A stretch of DNA of 44,930 nucleotides, taken from positions 1 to 44,930 of the forward strand of contig CAKPYQ010000011.1 in assembly GCA_934203105.1 (NCBI GenBank), given 5' to 3'. Position 1 is the stretch's first letter. Every line of letters starts with the position of its first letter. Made by a program: the position numbers and the translations under genes. This DNA comes from an uncultured Alphaproteobacteria bacterium (GTDB taxonomy: Bacteria > Pseudomonadota > Alphaproteobacteria > CAAHEQ01 > UBA3637). The notes below the pieces were generated by a model that saw only the letters and a program-made list of their open reading frames with translations, was not told the DNA's origin and ran no database searches. Positions 6,540-14,560 of the stretch are shown here, piece by piece.

Positions 6540-7925
6540 TTATATCGGGAACTTCAAATGAACACGTAAACCTTTTTGCGGGCTGTTTTCCAAAGTAATT
6601 TCACCACCATGCGCCAAAACAATATCGCGCGTGATAGTCAACCCCAAACCGACACCTCCCGTTTTTGTATTACGGGACGCGTCCAAACGATAAAAAGCCT
6701 TAAACACTTCCGTTTTTTTGTCGTCAGGAATCCCCGGACCGTCATCATCAATTGTTATGTCCAAAAAGCCATCACGCACACCCACATTCACATAAGCGTG
6801 ATGCGCATAACGATGTGCATTCGTTAAAATGTTCGTAATCGCACGCGCAAAATCGTTCGGACGCAAAGTCATAACTTGCTTTTGTTCAATATGTAAATCA
6901 ATTTGATGACCGTTGCGACGCAACTTTTCCACAATGTCCTGCAACAAAGCAGATACTTCCATTTCCCGAGCAGGCTCTTTTCCCTCGCCTCGCGCAAAGG
7001 ATAAATAACCTTCCAACATTCGTTCCATTTCGTTAATGTCATCCATCAATTCTTCCGCGCCTTCGACCCGCGTCATCGACAGTTGTAACTTCATACGCGT
7101 CAACGGCGTCTTTAAATCATGAGAAACACCCGATAACATACTGGTGCGTTCCAACAAATAACGCGAAATCCGGTTTTGCATATTCAAAAAAGCCATACCG
7201 GCTTGCCGAACTTCGGACGCACCTTCGGGTTTAAACATCAACACAGGCCGTCCCGTACCGAAATTTTCCGCCGCTTTTGCTAAACGCGAAACCGCCCGCA
7301 CTTGATTTTTCATAAACAAAAAAGCAATCCAAAACAGTAAAATCGACGCCAAAACCATCCACAACAAAAACGCGTAAGTCGTTGTACTAAAAAACCTTTT
7401 TTTCGGAACGCGCACTTCTAAAACGCCCGTTTTCAATTGGATATAAACCAAAATATGATCTTGTTTTAAGTTTTCTTGGATTTGATACGGATAGTGTATT
7501 TTGGACAAAGCTTTGCGAACCTGCTTCACAATTGCGCTGTTTTGTTGAGCATTGTCATTGAAAACCAATTTAGCATTGCGCGAAAAAGATATTTCAAAGA
7601 TCAAGCTTTTTTCCATTTGATCCAACAATTCGTCCGTTTGAACGGTATCCGGATACTGATCCAAAACATTGGCGGCAACTTCGACTTCACCGACAATGTC
7701 ATAAGCCAAGCGCCGACTGATCAAACGCCAGTGATTTTCAAAAAACACCATAGAAGCAATGATTTGCAGCGCAATCAAAGGCAGCAAAATAATCAAAATA
7801 AAACGCGCCAACAGGCTTTTGGGGAAAATATGACCTTTTAAGCTTTTGCACGCATACATAATCAAATCCCAAACTTCCTTGACACCGTACGCTATTTTTT
7901 GGTAAATCACTTTTAACGTCTTCAT
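6540..7925 (-). CDS. Sensor histidine kinase, EnvZ-like
   Basis: 461 residues from the ATG at 7925, which has AAGGAAA in front. The longer frame to 8018 would run into the upstream regulator gene. The order is: helix RFILIILLPLIALQI near residues 40-60; a periplasmic sensor loop of about 120 residues; a second helix ending FWIAFLFMKNQV; HAMP; and a HisKA domain with the phospho-acceptor in SGVSHDLKTPLTR near residue 268. The ATPase domain follows with N box NILTNAHRYAH, G1 DDDGPGIPDD and G2 GGVGLGLTI. All catalytic motifs are intact. It should phosphorylate the OmpR-type regulator encoded 19 bp upstream. The stimulus is unknown. Confidence 0.93.
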   Translation of the reverse strand: MKTLKVIYQKIAYGVKEVWDLIMYACKSLKGHIFPKSLLARFILIILLPLIALQIIASMVFFENHWRLISRRLAYDIVGEVEVAANVLDQYPDTVQTDELLDQMEKSLIFEISFSRNAKLVFNDNAQQNSAIVKQVRKALSKIHYPYQIQENLKQDHILVYIQLKTGVLEVRVPKKRFFSTTTYAFLLWMVLASILLFWIAFLFMKNQVRAVSRLAKAAENFGTGRPVLMFKPEGASEVRQAGMAFLNMQNRISRYLLERTSMLSGVSHDLKTPLTRMKLQLSMTRVEGAEELMDDINEMERMLEGYLSFARGEGKEPAREMEVSALLQDIVEKLRRNGHQIDLHIEQKQVMTLRPNDFARAITNILTNAHRYAHHAYVNVGVRDGFLDITIDDDGPGIPDDKKTEVFKAFYRLDASRNTKTGGVGLGLTITRDIVLAHGGEITLENSPQKGLRVHLKFPI

Positions 7926-7944
7926 TTTGCTTTTCCTTTTAAAA

Positions 7945-8640
7945 TCAATCCGGTAACAACAAATATCCAAAGCCCCGAACGGTTTGCAAATAACGCGGTT
8001 TTTTGGGGTCTTGCTCAATTTTTTTGCGCAACCGATTAACTTGCACGTCTATGGTACGCTCGTTTTGGGTGTTTGTCAAGCCGATCAATTCCGAACGAGA
8101 CACTTCTTGACCGGCACGCGCAGCCAACAATTTAATCAATTCAGCCTCTACCGGCGTCAAAGTAATAAACTGACCGTCTTTTGATAATTCTTGCCTGTCA
8201 ATATCATATACACACGCCCCAAAATGCAAACGATTAAGGCGCTGTTTTTCCAAAATCATTTCCGTGCGACGTAAAATGCTGTTGATCCGCAACAACAATT
8301 CTTTTGGTTCAAAGGGTTTAGACAAATAATCATCAACGCCGGCTTCTAATCCTTCGATTCGGTTTTGCACCTCCCCCATCGCCGTCAACATTAATATCGG
8401 CGTATGAACGTCATTTTGCCGCAACCATTTGGAAAATTCAAAGCCGTTTTCGCCCGGCATCATCACGTCCAAAATAAATAAATCAAATGAAAAATCCTGC
8501 ATCATTTCTCGTGCAGCTTTGGGATTGGCGGCTTCTGACACAAAAAATCCGTTTTGATTTAAATACCGGTGCAATAAGCGCCGTAAACGCGTATCATCAT
8601 CAACAACCAAAATATGCTTTTTGTCGAGTGCTGCGCCCAT
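7945..8640 (-). CDS. OmpR-family response regulator
   Basis: 231 residues. The ATG at 8640 is preceded by GGAGG and directly abuts the stop codon of the Hpt gene (TAAATG). An N-terminal receiver domain has the acidic pair DDD near residue 15, the phospho-Asp in LFILDVMMPG near 57, Thr in LMLTAM, and Lys in YLSKPFEPKEL. The C-terminal winged helix contains RTIDVQVNRLRKKIE and the usual ending VRGFGYLL. It binds DNA as a phosphorylated dimer and is partnered by the kinase encoded next. Its targets are not evident. The OmpR-like class is secure. Confidence 0.95.
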   Translation of the reverse strand: MGAALDKKHILVVDDDTRLRRLLHRYLNQNGFFVSEAANPKAAREMMQDFSFDLFILDVMMPGENGFEFSKWLRQNDVHTPILMLTAMGEVQNRIEGLEAGVDDYLSKPFEPKELLLRINSILRRTEMILEKQRLNRLHFGACVYDIDRQELSKDGQFITLTPVEAELIKLLAARAGQEVSRSELIGLTNTQNERTIDVQVNRLRKKIEQDPKKPRYLQTVRGFGYLLLPD

Positions 8641-9042
8641 TTAAAAAGCCTCCACAGATGATTTTAAATCCTGTCCTTCTTTGCCTCCCGATCCGATTAA
8701 ATGATTTTCAATCACCCGATGCAACGCGTCAATATGAACTTTTATTGCGTGCATTTGCGGGGTGTCAAAAGACTCTTGCCGCTCAATATAACGGCATAAA
8801 TGGTTACCGATATCAGTCACCAATTCATAATCAAAAGTCGCGCCCTGCCCCTTCATATCATGAGCAATACGAAACAATTCGTCACGAACAACGGGATCGC
8901 GATCGCAAACAGGTAAAGCTTGCGCTTTTAAAAAAGCATCGTCCAAACGTTTTAAATCGTCTTTGACCCAAACGCTGTATTCTTTGGCCAAGTCGTTTAG
9001 CACCGCCATTGCTTTATTATACTCATCTTGCAAATCTGACAT
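8641..9042 (-). CDS. Stand-alone Hpt phosphotransfer protein
   Basis: 133 residues from the ATG at 9042, which has GGAGGT in front; the frame continues to 9102 without a better start. The Hpt signature IAHDMKGQGATF carries the phospho-accepting His near residue 61, with helices around it as in four-helix-bundle Hpt domains. It is the first gene of a three-gene operon with an OmpR-type regulator and an EnvZ-like kinase. Simple EnvZ/OmpR pairs do not need an Hpt protein, so it may link this pair to a hybrid kinase elsewhere or act as a phosphate sink. That role is inference. Confidence 0.85.
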   Translation of the reverse strand: MSDLQDEYNKAMAVLNDLAKEYSVWVKDDLKRLDDAFLKAQALPVCDRDPVVRDELFRIAHDMKGQGATFDYELVTDIGNHLCRYIERQESFDTPQMHAIKVHIDALHRVIENHLIGSGGKEGQDLKSSVEAF

Positions 9043-9073
9043 CTGGCTACCTCCATTTTCTTTACTTTTACCC

Positions 9074-9102
9074 ATTATACAAAAAACCGTCGGGCTTGCC
9101 AA
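9074..9102 (-). promoter_or_regulatory. Promoter of the Hpt-regulator-kinase operon, inside a terminator hairpin
   Basis: TTGGCA (9097-9102), a 17-bp spacer and TATAAT (9074-9079) on the minus strand, about 32 bp before the Hpt ATG. The -35 and spacer lie within the terminator hairpin that follows tRNA-Leu. Confidence 0.65.
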
Positions 9103-9112
9103 CGGTTTTTTT
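9081..9112 (-). terminator. Intrinsic terminator of tRNA-Leu (GAG)
   Basis: AACCGT/ACGGTT hairpin with a T-run, starting directly at the CCA end of the tRNA on the minus strand. Confidence 0.75.
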
Positions 9113-9197
9113 TGGTGCGATCGAAAAGAATCGAACTTTCACGGGTTGCCCCACAGCGACCTCAACGCTGCGCGTCTACCAATTCCGCCACGACCGC
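9113..9197 (-). tRNA. tRNA-Leu (GAG)
   Basis: An 85-nt class II tRNA. The acceptor is GCGGTCG/CGATCGC, and the anticodon stem CAGCG/CGCTG has loop TTGAGGT. A long variable arm, a T arm with GTTCGATTC, discriminator A and encoded CCA are present. A TATAAT-like box lies just upstream at about 9208-9213. Confidence 0.95.
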
Positions 9198-9327
9198 ATA
9201 ATAAATAATTATAACTGTTTTAGCAAATTTCAAAACTTTTTTCAACTCTTTTTTTCAAAAATATATAGCTTTTTACCAAATTCACCCTATTTATAAAAAG
9301 TCAAAACAAAATAAACAGGAGTAAAAA

Positions 9328-9933
9328 ATGGCTTTTGAACTTTACAAATTACCCTATGCACAAAATGCGTTAGAGCCTTATATCACTGCGTCCACCGTGT
9401 TTTATCATTATGAAAAGCATCACGCAACTTATTTAAACAACTTAAATGCGCTGGTCAAAGGGACGCCGTTGGAAAAAGAAAGCTTGGAAAATATTATTTT
9501 GAACACGGAAAAGTACCCTTCCGAACAAGCCATTTTTAACAACGCGGCTCAGGTATGGAATCACACGTTTTATTGGCAAAGCTTATCGCCGGCCGACAAA
9601 GCGCAAAAGCATATTCCTAACGGCAACTTTAAAGAAATGGTCCTGCGCGATTTTGGCAGCGAGGACAACTTAAAAGCCGAATTGAAAAAAGCCGCAACCG
9701 CCCAATTTGCCAGCGGTTGGGCGTGGTTAGTGTTGGACAAAGGTCGCTTAAAAGTCGTTAAAACCGCCAACGCACTAAACCCGCTGGGTCAAATGAAGCC
9801 ACTGCTTTGTATTGACGTTTGGGAACATGCGTACTATTTGGATTATCAAAACCGGCGGCCGGATTACTTGGACGGTGTATTAAATCATTTAATCAACTGG
9901 AACTTTGCAATTCAAAACTTGAACGACATTTAA
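9328..9933 (+). CDS. sodB: Superoxide dismutase, Fe/Mn family
   Basis: 201 residues, normal for the family; AGGAG precedes the ATG. It converts superoxide to peroxide and oxygen in the cytoplasm. The helical hairpin domain has the first ligand His in YHYEKHHATYLNNLN near residue 27 and the second in AAQVWNHTFYW near 74. The C-terminal domain has the signature DVWEHAYYLDYQNRRPDYL with the Asp and His ligands. Gln in AAQVWNH next to the second ligand is the usual Fe-type arrangement, so Fe-SOD is favoured over Mn-SOD. It stands alone and there is no signal peptide. Confidence 0.95.
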   Translation: MAFELYKLPYAQNALEPYITASTVFYHYEKHHATYLNNLNALVKGTPLEKESLENIILNTEKYPSEQAIFNNAAQVWNHTFYWQSLSPADKAQKHIPNGNFKEMVLRDFGSEDNLKAELKKAATAQFASGWAWLVLDKGRLKVVKTANALNPLGQMKPLLCIDVWEHAYYLDYQNRRPDYLDGVLNHLINWNFAIQNLNDI

Positions 9934-9978
9934 AATTTGCACCACGCGGCCGATTTTATAATCTTTGATAAAAAATGC

Positions 9979-10007
9979 TTGACTTGACGGATAAAAGATG
10001 ATATTCC
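9979..10007 (+). promoter_or_regulatory. Promoter of tRNA-Leu (CAG) and probably the rnd-lpt operon
   Basis: TTGACT (9979-9984), a 17-bp spacer and TATTCC (10002-10007), 22 bp before the tRNA. Only 24 bp separate the tRNA from rnd, so co-transcription is likely. Confidence 0.55.
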
Positions 10008-10029
10008 TAACCTCATCGCATAAGATAAA

Positions 10030-10114
10030 GCCCGAATGGCGGAATTGGTAGACGCGCTCGTTTCAGGTGCGAGAGCCGCAAGGCGTGGAGGTTCGAGTCC
10101 TCTTTCGGGCACCA
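10030..10114 (+). tRNA. tRNA-Leu (CAG)
   Basis: An 85-nt class II tRNA with acceptor GCCCGAA/TTCGGGC. The anticodon loop TTCAGGT lies between CTCGT and GCGAG, with a long variable arm, T arm GGTTCGAGTCC, discriminator A and encoded CCA. Confidence 0.97.
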
Positions 10115-10138
10115 TAAATAGCAGAAAGAGAGGATTTT

Positions 10139-10750
10139 ATGGGGCAGATTTTCTTTTATAAAGGCGACCTTCCAGATGACATAACTTTTCCGAACACCAT
10201 CGCGGTTGATACGGAAACAATGGGGTTGAACCTGCACCGCGACAGATTGTGTTTAGTCCAAATCGGCGACGGAAAAGGTAATGCTTATTTAACACAGATT
10301 ATTCGCGGCAAAGAGCCGAAAAATTTAAAAAAAGTTTTAACCAACCCCAAAATTTTAAAGATTTTTCAATATGCACGCTTTGACTTGGCCAAAATGAAGC
10401 ACGATTTAAACATCGTTTGTGCGCCGGTTTATTGCACAAAAATTGCTCATAAATTAGCACGTCCTTGCGCTTCTTCGCACGGGTTAAAGGCAATATGCCA
10501 AGAATTATTGGGCGTCGAATTGGTCAAAGAGCAACAGCAATCCGACTGGGGCGCAGAAGAATTATCCGAAGCGCAAAAAGGTTATGCCGCTAACGATGTC
10601 TTATACTTGCACGAATTAAAGGTCAAATTGGACGCTTTGTTGGCGCGCGAAGAACGCACCGAAATTGCACAAGCGTGCTTTGATTTTTTACCGGCACGCG
10701 CTGAATTGGATTTGCTCGGGTTTGACAATCCGGATATTTTTGAACATTGA
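10139..10750 (+). CDS. rnd: Short RNase D-type 3'-5' exonuclease
   Basis: 203 residues; GAGAGGA precedes the ATG. It is a DEDDy exonuclease that trims RNA 3' ends. The metal-binding motifs are DTETMGL near residues 24-30, YARFDLAKM near 82, and Y...D in YAANDVLYLHEL near 150. It lacks the C-terminal HRDC domains of the 375-residue E. coli enzyme, as is usual in alphaproteobacteria. It begins 24 bp after tRNA-Leu and sits 21 bp before kdsD. This order, RNase D then KdsD then LPS transport, is conserved in alphaproteobacteria. Confidence 0.92.
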   Translation: MGQIFFYKGDLPDDITFPNTIAVDTETMGLNLHRDRLCLVQIGDGKGNAYLTQIIRGKEPKNLKKVLTNPKILKIFQYARFDLAKMKHDLNIVCAPVYCTKIAHKLARPCASSHGLKAICQELLGVELVKEQQQSDWGAEELSEAQKGYAANDVLYLHELKVKLDALLAREERTEIAQACFDFLPARAELDLLGFDNPDIFEH

Positions 10751-10771
10751 TAATTTAAGGGGAGCATAAAT

Positions 10772-11734
10772 ATGGAAAGACAGGAAATTATCGCTCACGG
10801 CCGTCATGTTTTGGATATGGAAGCTGACGCCATCAAAAAGGTTTCTCAATCTTTGGGGGACAGCTTTGTTGAAGCCGTTTTAAAAATGTTTCACACAAAG
10901 GGACGTATTATCGTCACCGGTATGGGCAAAAGCGGGCATATCGGCAAAAAGATCGCGGCCACTTTGGCATCAGTTGGCACACCGGCGTTTTTCGTGCACC
11001 CAGGCGAGGCCAGTCATGGCGATTTGGGAATGTTTACAACCGATGATACGATTTTGGCGTTGTCTTATTCCGGCGAATCAAAAGAGTTGGCGGATATTAT
11101 CGCTTTTTCGCGCCGGTTTAATATCCCGTTGATTTGTATGGTCGGACGCGCCGACAGCACTTTGGCAAAAGCTTCCGATATCGTCATTTGCTATCCGCCG
11201 TTTGAAGAAGCTTGTTCTTTCGGTATGGCGCCCACAACCTCGACAACCGTTAGCTTGGCCGTCGGTGATGCTTTGGCGATGACCTTGTTGGAAATGAAAG
11301 GATTTTCAAAAGAACAATATCGCGTTCGCCATCCCGGTGGAAAATTGGGCGCGCTATTATTAAAGGTGCGTGAATTGATGGCCGTCGGCGATGAATTGCC
11401 TTTGGTCAAAGATGACAGCCTGATGTCCGACACATTGGTTGAAATGACCAAAAAGAAGTTGGGTTGCGTCGGCGTGATTGATAAGCAAGGCAACTTTGTC
11501 GGAATGTTAACCGACGGTGATTTACGTCGCCATATTTGTCCGGATTTGTTGGCTCATAAAACGGCCGAAGTAATGACAACGCACCCGTTGGTTTTAAACG
11601 ATGAAAATATGTTGGCAGTGGAAGCCGTACGTATTCTAAACGAACGGCAAATCACAAACATCTTTGTTGTCAAAGATAATAAGCCGATCGGATTATTACA
11701 CTTACATCAATGTTTAGCGGCAGGAGTGGCCTAA
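10772..11734 (+). CDS. kdsD: D-arabinose 5-phosphate isomerase
   Basis: 320 residues, the usual length; GGGGAGC precedes the ATG. It interconverts ribulose 5-phosphate and arabinose 5-phosphate, the first committed step to KDO for LPS. The N-terminal SIS domain has TGMGKSGHIGKKIAATLAS, the conserved HPGEASHGDLGM and SYSGESKEL. Two CBS domains follow, the first from about residue 205 and the last ending ITNIFVV...PIGLLHLHQ. The neighbouring LPS-transport genes support KdsD over the paralogue GutQ. Its 3' end overlaps the next frame by 25 bases. Confidence 0.95.
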   Translation: MERQEIIAHGRHVLDMEADAIKKVSQSLGDSFVEAVLKMFHTKGRIIVTGMGKSGHIGKKIAATLASVGTPAFFVHPGEASHGDLGMFTTDDTILALSYSGESKELADIIAFSRRFNIPLICMVGRADSTLAKASDIVICYPPFEEACSFGMAPTTSTTVSLAVGDALAMTLLEMKGFSKEQYRVRHPGGKLGALLLKVRELMAVGDELPLVKDDSLMSDTLVEMTKKKLGCVGVIDKQGNFVGMLTDGDLRRHICPDLLAHKTAEVMTTHPLVLNDENMLAVEAVRILNERQITNIFVVKDNKPIGLLHLHQCLAAGVA

Positions 11735-12792
11735 AAAAAACCGTGAAAACGCGCATTCAATCATTACAAAAACACCATCGCTTTGTGCATATTATGCGCA
11801 TACTGCTGCCGATATTGGCGGGCGGTTTGTTGTTGTCTTTGCTGATTTGGCCGCAGCTGATGAAAAAAGCCGATTTTGTATCCGATGTATTGAAAAGCTC
11901 GGTTGCGCCGTTAAACTCCAAAGCGCAAATTGATATGAAAAAAGTTCAATTTTATTCGGAAGATGATAAAGGTCAACCGTTTACTTTGACATCGGATAAA
12001 ATCTTGGAAGTCAATCCGGAAAAACGTTTGGTGCAAATGGATAACCCCTACGGCGAAATGACGCTCAATTCCGGCGTAAAGATTTTTTCCGATTCGCCGG
12101 TTGCTCTGTTTTATCAAGACTCGGAAGTTGTTTATTTTAAAAAAGATTTGCACTTTAAAACGGACAACGGGTACACGGCCACATCAAGCGATGTTGTCGT
12201 CGATTACAAAAATCAATTGGCGTACAGTAACGCACCAATCCGCATTCGCGGAGAAAAAGCCGATTTAGATGCGACCGCTTTTTATATGCGACAAAACGGA
12301 GAAGAAATCGACTTTAAGGGCTTTGCAAAGGTTATCTTAAAAGATCCCGAACAAAACAAAAACGTCGTTATCACGGCAGACAGAGCTTTTGAAATTCGTC
12401 AAAAAACACAAACCATTACGGCATTTGAAAATGTTTTGGCGGACGATGGCACAAATAAAGTTTACAGCGATGAAATGACGGCTTATTTTACGCAAATATC
12501 CAAAAACAAGTATAAGTTAAAGTCTGTTCAGGCGCAAAAAAACGTTAAAATTGTCACGAGAACTGAAACCGTTACGGGCAACGACGCGTTTTATGATTTG
12601 AACAAAAAGAAAGCATTTATCACCGGTGATGTTGTCGTTCAACGTGCAGAGGGTGAGATGATGGGCGACAGAGCCGTTATTGATATGCAAACCGGTCACA
12701 GCCAATTAGAGACAGATTACACAAAAACCGTAACACCGCACAGGGTAAAGGGAACAATTTATCCGACGCGCATTCAAAATAAAGGTAAGTAA
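11710..12792 (+). CDS. LptC-LptA fusion protein (LPS transport bridge)
   Basis: 360 residues from the ATG at 11710, inside the end of kdsD. A GTG at 11743 is an alternative start, and neither has an ideal ribosome site. A short basic N-terminus is followed by one membrane helix, MRILLPILAGGLLLSLLIW, near residues 29-47. Residues of about 60-215 are an LptC-like beta-jellyroll: FTLTSDKILEVN, LHFKTDNGYTATSSDV and a FKGFAKVIL end. Residues of about 220-355 are a second OstA/LptA-like repeat: VVITADRAFEI, VQAQKNVKIVT, AFYDLNKKKAFITGDVVV and GDRAVIDMQTG. LptC is normally about 190 residues, with LptA a separate periplasmic protein. Here both lie in one chain directly before lptB. It should carry LPS from the LptB2FG pump toward LptD. 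The domain split is by eye. Confidence 0.82.
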   Translation: MFSGRSGLKKTVKTRIQSLQKHHRFVHIMRILLPILAGGLLLSLLIWPQLMKKADFVSDVLKSSVAPLNSKAQIDMKKVQFYSEDDKGQPFTLTSDKILEVNPEKRLVQMDNPYGEMTLNSGVKIFSDSPVALFYQDSEVVYFKKDLHFKTDNGYTATSSDVVVDYKNQLAYSNAPIRIRGEKADLDATAFYMRQNGEEIDFKGFAKVILKDPEQNKNVVITADRAFEIRQKTQTITAFENVLADDGTNKVYSDEMTAYFTQISKNKYKLKSVQAQKNVKIVTRTETVTGNDAFYDLNKKKAFITGDVVVQRAEGEMMGDRAVIDMQTGHSQLETDYTKTVTPHRVKGTIYPTRIQNKGK

Positions 12793-12795
12793 ATA

Positions 12796-13524
12796 ATGCA
12801 AGAAAAAGGGTTAGTTGCAAAAAACATTGGAAAATCATATAAAACACGCACGGTTTTGCGTGATATTTCTTTGCACGTCAGTCAAGGTGAAGCGGTCGGT
12901 CTGTTGGGGCCGAACGGAGCGGGAAAAACGACGTGTTTTTATTGCATTACGGGTTTGATTCAACCTAATTTTGGGCAAATTTTCTTGGACGGGATTGACA
13001 TTACACGTTTGCCGATGTATCAACGTTCACGTTTAGGGATCGGCTATTTACCGCAAGAATCGTCTATTTTTCGGGGTTTAAGCGTCGAAGATAATATTAT
13101 GGCTATTTTGGAATTGACTATCCGTGACGCCACAGAACGCCAAGCCAAATTGGACTCTTTATTGGGTGAATTTTCGATTTCGCATTTACGACAATCCCCT
13201 TCAAAAGCTTTGTCCGGCGGTGAACGGCGTCGTTTGGAAATTGCACGGGCTTTGGCCAGCAATCCTTCCTTTATTTTGTTGGACGAACCGTTGGCCGGTA
13301 TTGATCCGATTGCGGTATCAGAAATTCGTAATTTAGTTGCTCATTTAAAAAACAGAGGGTTAGGCGTTTTAATTACCGATCACAATGTGCGCGAAACGTT
13401 GGGCATCATTGATCGCGCGTATATTTTAAGCGATGGCGTTATGTTGAAAGAAGGAACGCCGGAGGAAATCGTTAATGACGAACACGTCCGCAAGATTTAT
13501 TTAGGTGAAAGCTTTTCATTTTAA
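12796..13524 (+). CDS. lptB: LPS export ABC transporter ATP-binding protein
   Basis: 242 residues, the family length. It starts three bases after the fusion gene's stop and is clearly in the same operon. Walker A is GPNGAGKTTCFY near residue 37, the Q-loop is GYLPQESSIFRGL, the signature is ALSGGERRRLEIARAL, Walker B is FILLDEPLAGIDPIA, and the H-loop is LITDHNVRETL. This pattern is typical of LptB, which energises LPS extraction with LptF and LptG (not in this window). A terminator follows. The rpoN gene often found next in alphaproteobacteria is absent here. Confidence 0.96.
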   Translation: MQEKGLVAKNIGKSYKTRTVLRDISLHVSQGEAVGLLGPNGAGKTTCFYCITGLIQPNFGQIFLDGIDITRLPMYQRSRLGIGYLPQESSIFRGLSVEDNIMAILELTIRDATERQAKLDSLLGEFSISHLRQSPSKALSGGERRRLEIARALASNPSFILLDEPLAGIDPIAVSEIRNLVAHLKNRGLGVLITDHNVRETLGIIDRAYILSDGVMLKEGTPEEIVNDEHVRKIYLGESFSF

Positions 13525-13543
13525 ATATCCCCCGTCCCCAATC

Positions 13544-13580
13544 AAAAAAGGCGATTCATTTAAGTAAATCGCCTTTTTTT
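13544..13580 (+). terminator. Intrinsic terminator after lptB
   Basis: AAAAAAGGCGATT-catttaagt-AATCGCC followed by eight T. It can also serve the convergent gene ending at 13600. Confidence 0.85.
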
Positions 13581-13599
13581 TAAAATTTACGTCCGGTTT

Positions 13600-14430
13600 T
13601 TATCTGGTCCGTTCTCTGAATGCCCTTTTCAAACGTTGCTGTATTTTTCTTTTTTGGTATTTGTTACACGTTTTTACATAGCATTTTGTATTCGCAATGG
13701 AAAAATGCTTTCCGTTCAACATAAAATTCGACCACACAGGATAAAACAACGGCAACGCCACTTTTTCTTCAAGGCTGTTTGTCTGTTCCAGTTTGGCCGA
13801 AATATTTTGTTCGTGTTGTGTTGCAATAAAGTCACGTTCCAATTTTTCATGCACATCGATCGGCAACAAAATTAAAAAGTTCAAAAACAAATTCGTAAAC
13901 TCATTTTCCAACCGGTTATTTTTTTGCGCTTCGGACAGATGATTATCCAACTGAAAATACAATCTTTTCAGTGCCGGAAGACCGTCATGAGAAACAATTT
14001 TTTCTTGCTCAGGCGTCAATTTTACCTTTCCAATTTTGTCTTCCATATCACGATTAAAGTTGCGACCACCCCAGTTGAGCGGTTTTTGATGATGAATATT
14101 CCAACCGGCCGGTGCATGACCTTGTTTTAACGAACTGATTTCGTGACCATTAAACTGCGCATTAACCGAATCAGGATCAACAAAAGGCAAATACTTTAAA
14201 AATATCGGACGCACGGCAGAAAGAAACTGTTTACGAATATTTCTTAATGTTTGATATTTACGTGGTAATTCAAAGCTTGTACGCATTCTTGCCGCACCGA
14301 CAGAAAGACAGAATTTTAACATATCCTGTGTAAAACCTTCATCCATTTTCGTCATAATTTTAGGCACTTCATCGCGTGTCAATAAACCGTTTTTAGTTGA
14401 ATCATTAGGTATATCTGCAAAATCAATCAT
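13600..14430 (-). CDS. HNH-nuclease-like protein
   Basis: 276 residues from the ATG at 14430, with AAAGGAG upstream. The longer frame to 14481 begins inside the promoter, so it is rejected. No signal peptide is visible. The central segment near residues 128-155 reads GHEISSLKQGHAPAGWNIHH and then QKPLNWGGRN. The spaced His, the IHH pair, PL, GG and final Asn match the core of HNH/ENDO-VII nucleases. The rest is helical and charged with no recognised domain, and the C-terminus is very basic (QKRKIQQRLKRAFRERTR), which suggests nucleic-acid contact. No immunity gene, secretion tag or toxin partner is adjacent. It could be an orphan effector, a DNA-processing enzyme, or a degenerate homologue. 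Activity is inference. Confidence 0.55.
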   Translation of the reverse strand: MIDFADIPNDSTKNGLLTRDEVPKIMTKMDEGFTQDMLKFCLSVGAARMRTSFELPRKYQTLRNIRKQFLSAVRPIFLKYLPFVDPDSVNAQFNGHEISSLKQGHAPAGWNIHHQKPLNWGGRNFNRDMEDKIGKVKLTPEQEKIVSHDGLPALKRLYFQLDNHLSEAQKNNRLENEFTNLFLNFLILLPIDVHEKLERDFIATQHEQNISAKLEQTNSLEEKVALPLFYPVWSNFMLNGKHFSIANTKCYVKTCNKYQKRKIQQRLKRAFRERTR

Positions 14431-14460
14431 TGTTGCTCCTTTAAAAAGATTAGACAAAAT

Positions 14461-14489
14461 ATTATACAATATTTTATTCAAAAAGTCAA
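14461..14489 (-). promoter_or_regulatory. Strong promoter of the HNH-like gene
   Basis: TTGACT (14484-14489), a 17-bp spacer and perfect TATAAT (14461-14466), leftward, 31 bp before the ATG at 14430. It is divergent with the promoter at 14498. Confidence 0.75.
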
Positions 14490-14497
14490 GTATTTAT

Positions 14498-14526
14498 TTG
14501 ACAGATCTTATTTTTAATTCTATCTT
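14498..14526 (+). promoter_or_regulatory. Promoter of the TrhA/hemolysin III gene
   Basis: TTGACA (14498-14503), a 17-bp spacer and TATCTT (14521-14526), 34 bp before the ATG at 14561. Confidence 0.7.
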
Positions 14527-14560
14527 AAATATTATTTCAATAAAACAAGGAGAAAAAACT

